Positions 7,122-9,178 of a stretch of DNA of 9,178 bases are shown here, in pieces. Location: positions 1-9,178 of the forward strand of contig JBCBZE010000114.1 of assembly GCA_039815505.1 (NCBI GenBank), given 5' to 3'. How positions within the stretch are numbered: the first letter of the stretch is position 1; the number at the start of each line of letters is the position of its first letter. The notes beneath the pieces were generated by a model. The model was given only the letters and a program-made list of their open reading frames with translations, had not been told where the DNA came from and ran no database searches. The position numbers and the translations under genes are program-made. The stretch comes from CANLWN01 sp039815505. GTDB lineage: Bacteria; Bacteroidota; Bacteroidia; Flavobacteriales; Flavobacteriaceae.

Positions 7122-7129
7122 CAAAGATA
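7122..7129 (-). promoter_or_regulatory. -7 box of the Cof-type phosphatase promoter
   Basis: Read on the minus strand, TATCTTTG matches TAnnTTTG fully. Transcription would start near 7117, about 15 nt before the ATG, leaving room for the AAAGGA ribosome-binding sequence. No TTG -33 element is clear. It faces away from the yjbQ promoter across a 100-bp shared region. Confidence 0.65.
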
Positions 7130-7163
7130 TTTTATCTATATTAATTGTATAGGGCATATAGTT

Positions 7164-7171
7164 AAACTTTG
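7164..7171 (+). promoter_or_regulatory. Probable -7 box of the yjbQ promoter
   Basis: AAACTTTG differs from TAnnTTTG at the first base. A TTG at 7145-7147, 16 bp upstream, could serve as the -33 element. Transcription near 7177 would give a leader of about 25 nt. The box ends in the TTG (7169) that might be misread as a gene start. Confidence 0.4.
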
Positions 7172-7201
7172 TATTATTTTAGAGCAACAATACCGGTTCA
7201 G

Positions 7202-7624
7202 ATGAAATTCTATCAAAAAGAAATACAACTTCCTGCTTTTCCACGTGGATTTCATCTTATTACACCTATTGTTGATCGATCCATTTCCGAAATGGAACAG
7301 ATACAAGCAGGCATGCTTCATGTTTTTATCGCGCATACATCTGCAAGCCTTACGGTCAATGAAAATGCCGATCCTACGGTAAGGGAAGATTTTGAAAGTC
7401 ATATCAATAAGATGGTTCCTGAAAATGCTCCCTATTACAAACATACTTTTGAAGGATCGGATGATATGCCAGCGCATATAAAAGCATCTTTAATGGGCTC
7501 CTCCATTCAGGTTCCCATTACCAGGGGAAGATTAAATCTGGGCACTTGGCAAGGCATATATTTATGCGAGCATAGAAATAATGCGACCGGTAGAAAGTTA
7601 ATAATAAGTTATTTTGGGATTTGA
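7202..7624 (+). CDS. yjbQ: YjbQ/UPF0047 family protein (secondary thiamine-phosphate synthase enzyme)
   Basis: A 140-residue protein covering the whole UPF0047 family, which usually has 130-140 residues. Members are small trimeric proteins; E. coli YjbQ can weakly stand in for thiamine-phosphate synthase, which gave the family its name, but the real role is unsettled. Conserved features are H-T-S-A-S-L-T-V-N-E-N (His45, Asn53, Glu54), D-P-T-V-R-E-D, H-T-F-E-G-S-D-D-M-P-A-H-I-K (His81, Glu84, Asp87, Asp88, His92), and the C-terminal L-G-T-W-Q-G-I-Y-L-C-E-H-R. The clustered His, Asp and Glu residues form the presumed metal/active site. The start is ATG at 7202 because the in-frame TTG at 7169 lies in the -7 box and homologues begin at this Met. 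No other thiamine gene is nearby. The cyclase gene begins 20 bp downstream. Confidence 0.93.
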   Translation: MKFYQKEIQLPAFPRGFHLITPIVDRSISEMEQIQAGMLHVFIAHTSASLTVNENADPTVREDFESHINKMVPENAPYYKHTFEGSDDMPAHIKASLMGSSIQVPITRGRLNLGTWQGIYLCEHRNNATGRKLIISYFGI

Positions 7625-7644
7625 ACGCTTAATTTTTTTTTCAT

Positions 7645-8718
7645 TTGAAATATAGCATAAAACAATTTTTTCAATTATTGATGGTCTCTTTTATCTTTTG
7701 GATATTGGTCTGTTGCCTCTTCATTATGATCAGATATTATGCCTTAGCCGAAGAAGGGTTGATCGTTGACTATGGTTTGGATATTCCTATAAACCAATGG
7801 ATTGATTTCGGAATCGTAGCGGGTTTGTTTATTGGTTTTTTTTACGCTATTATCGAATTTTTGTTCGATACGTATCTTATAAAGCGCTTGTATTTAGGGT
7901 TGTCCATTCTCATTAGGACCCTTATATACCTGATACTCTTAATATCATCGTTGACTTTGATCATGGAAATTGCCGAGCTTCGTTTTGATAGGGATTTGCC
8001 CAATGAGTTAGGTTGGTGGCGTACCAATAAAATGTTTTGGCTAAATGTTGTTTATTTTGGTATTTTTTCGGTGGTATTTTCCTTTCTTAAAATAGCCAAG
8101 GAGCGCTTCGGAAGAGGTACGTTCCTTAAACTTTTGGTGGGAAGATATAGAAAGCCCATTGAAGAGGAACGTATATTTATGTTTTTGGATTTAAAATCTT
8201 CCACGACCATTGCTGAACGTTTAGGTCATTTAAAATACAGTAAGTTGATACAAGATTGTTTTTTGGATTTAAATAGATTTTTAGACCCATATGGTGCCGA
8301 AGTATATCAATATGTGGGGGATGAGGCGGTATTGAGTTGGGACTTTAAAAATGGTGTAAAACGCAATAACTGTATCGGTCTTTTTTATGCCTTTCAGAAT
8401 CGAATGAAAAAACGAATTGCATATTATCAGAATAAATACGGGGTTTTTCCTGAATTCAAGGCCGGAGTGCACGGAGGGAAGTTAATTGTGGTCGAAGTAG
8501 GCAGTGTTAAAAAAGAGTTGGCCTATCATGGGGACGTTATCAACACGGCTTCACGGATTCAAGGGCAATGTAATGCCTATGGGGAAAAGTTATTGATTTC
8601 CGAAGAATTATTGAGCCATTTACATCTTTCCAAGAAATATGTAGTGAAAAAGATGGATCAGTTACAATTGAAGGGGAAAATGAACGATCAAACTATTTTT
8701 GCTGTTCATGGGAAATAA
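7645..8718 (+). CDS. Four-helix membrane protein with class III adenylate/guanylate cyclase domain
   Basis: A 357-residue protein with four membrane helices (about 10-32, 53-73, 86-108, 131-150) and a cytoplasmic class III cyclase domain (about 172-325) that would make a cyclic nucleotide from ATP or GTP. Both metal-binding aspartates are present: Asp182 in F-L-D-L-K-S-S-T and Asp226 in Y-V-G-D-E-A-V. So is the N-x3-R transition-state pair, Asn300 and Arg304 (V-I-N-T-A-S-R). Lys272 (E-F-K-A-G-V-H-G-G) sits where adenylate cyclases bind adenine, but the partner position is Ala293 (L-A-Y-H-G-D) instead of Asp or Thr. There is no HAMP or separate sensor domain, so the membrane part may sense. 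The start is uncertain: TTG 7645 keeps a basic N-terminus (Lys2, Lys6), while ATG 7681 would make the TTG part of a -7-like box. A T9 run lies just upstream. Probably co-transcribed with yjbQ. Confidence 0.88.
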   Translation: MKYSIKQFFQLLMVSFIFWILVCCLFIMIRYYALAEEGLIVDYGLDIPINQWIDFGIVAGLFIGFFYAIIEFLFDTYLIKRLYLGLSILIRTLIYLILLISSLTLIMEIAELRFDRDLPNELGWWRTNKMFWLNVVYFGIFSVVFSFLKIAKERFGRGTFLKLLVGRYRKPIEEERIFMFLDLKSSTTIAERLGHLKYSKLIQDCFLDLNRFLDPYGAEVYQYVGDEAVLSWDFKNGVKRNNCIGLFYAFQNRMKKRIAYYQNKYGVFPEFKAGVHGGKLIVVEVGSVKKELAYHGDVINTASRIQGQCNAYGEKLLISEELLSHLHLSKKYVVKKMDQLQLKGKMNDQTIFAVHGK

Positions 8719-8870
8719 AAAAGGCCGCTCAGGTAGAGATACTTTGAAAAGTAATTTGGTGATGACCGGTTTTAATAATTCACTAAAACCCTAAGAGTTG
8801 TGATGCTTTTAGCATAAGATATGCCAAGTTCCCCGTTTATATGGTTTTTTGTTTTATAGAACGTTTGATC
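8719..8870. other. Convergent intergenic gap with two small hairpins
   Basis: No gene is seen in these 152 bp between the cyclase and the converging minus-strand gene. GGTTTTA (8768-8774) pairs perfectly with TAAAACC (8784-8790) around 9 nt, and ATGCT (8803-8807) with AGCAT (8811-8815) around 3 nt. Neither is directly followed by a T-run on the plus strand. A T6 run for the minus strand lies at 8719-8724. Together they may act as a loose bidirectional stop region. Confidence 0.35.
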
Positions 8871-9178
8871 TTAAAGGCTTGTATTGGGAATTGGATATAG
8901 CAAGGGTGTGGCCCATGGGGACAAATTGTCCGCCCTAAATCGTATAAGTGCTTCATTGCCATTACCTTTTTCCCATTCAAATGCATACCTAATATGTTGC
9001 GTATCCCGGTGTATGGCTACGAAAGCAACGTTTCCGCGGGCATCATACTCATATTCGGAATAGAAAGGCCCATTTAATTTGATCTTGATCAACTGTCCAT
9101 CCTCATTGTACGTATAGAAAGCTGTATTTTGTATGTTTTGAAAAACAGGGTTTTCTCCTTGATCAACAAGAATATTCA
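8871..9178 (-). CDS. YD-repeat-type protein, C-terminal part, 5' end outside window
   Basis: The minus-strand frame is open from the right edge to a TAA at 8873-8871, about 101 residues; the TTG at 9092 is internal, since the frame continues upstream without a stop. Two imperfect YD-type repeats are visible: Y-T-Y-N-E-D-G-Q-L-I-K-I (nt 9118 down to 9083) and E-Y-E-Y-D-A-R-G-N-V-A-F-V (nt 9059 down to 9021). This Y-x-Y-D-x-x-G-N pattern occurs in Rhs-like proteins and in many small Bacteroidota surface lipoproteins. No toxin domain follows; the C-terminus is short (P-I-P-N-T-S-L). The N-terminus, and so any signal peptide or lipobox, is not visible. A secreted or lipoprotein repeat protein of unknown function is the best description. 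Confidence 0.7.
   Translation of the reverse strand, partial: NILVDQGENPVFQNIQNTAFYTYNEDGQLIKIKLNGPFYSEYEYDARGNVAFVAIHRDTQHIRYAFEWEKGNGNEALIRFRADNLSPWATPLLYPIPNTSL

Noticed and set aside
7102..7122. GTG start extending the Cof-type phosphatase by 7 residues
   Set aside because: It begins on the last base of the TATCTTTG promoter box; the ATG at 7101 has an AAAGGA sequence at a suitable distance.
8719..8735. A-run followed by GGCCGCTC, resembling the first arm of a terminator
   Set aside because: The matching GAGCGGCC arm is absent downstream, so no stem can form.

Overview
The window looks like chromosomal core sequence from a member of the Bacteroidota, most likely a marine Flavobacteriaceae species. 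The grounds are moderate to low GC, AT-rich gene starts with few Shine-Dalgarno sequences, promoter boxes of the Bacteroidota -7 type (TAnnTTTG), and proteins that read like flavobacterial forms (Tgt without zinc cysteines, AccA beginning MEYLDFELPI). There are no rRNA or tRNA genes, insertion sequences, CRISPR arrays or phage genes. I see no sign of recent transfer.

Layout. Bases 1-2282 (+) are a tightly overlapping set: the 3' end of tgt (queuosine tRNA modification), an LptF/LptG-family permease of the lipopolysaccharide exporter, and an EamA/DMT-type transporter. accA (acetyl-CoA carboxylase carboxyltransferase alpha subunit) follows with its own -7 box. A 167-bp gap with TGTTGAT repeats, a hairpin and a perfect palindrome leads into dnaB (replicative helicase). 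dnaB overlaps a gene for an exported protein with a glutamine-amidotransferase-like fold, the kind of protein often labelled 'asparagine synthetase B' in flavobacterial genomes. That gene runs tail-to-tail into a minus-strand Cof-type HAD phosphatase, with a 4-bp overlap of the two ends. A 100-bp divergent promoter region then separates the phosphatase from a plus-strand YjbQ/UPF0047 gene. A four-helix membrane protein with a class III adenylate/guanylate cyclase domain follows. The right edge holds the C-terminal part of a minus-strand protein with YD-type repeats, open at the window end.

Most genes are housekeeping genes of envelope building, fatty-acid synthesis, replication and tRNA modification; nothing indicates one dedicated pathway. 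The points most worth a second look are: the amidotransferase-like exported protein coupled to dnaB; an SSB-like acidic tip ending in D-V-P-F on DnaB; the loss of all three zinc cysteines in Tgt; the cyclase with an unusual base-selecting residue; and the structured dnaB leader. Several apparent TTG or GTG starts lie inside -7 promoter boxes, so the annotated starts here were moved downstream where that applied.
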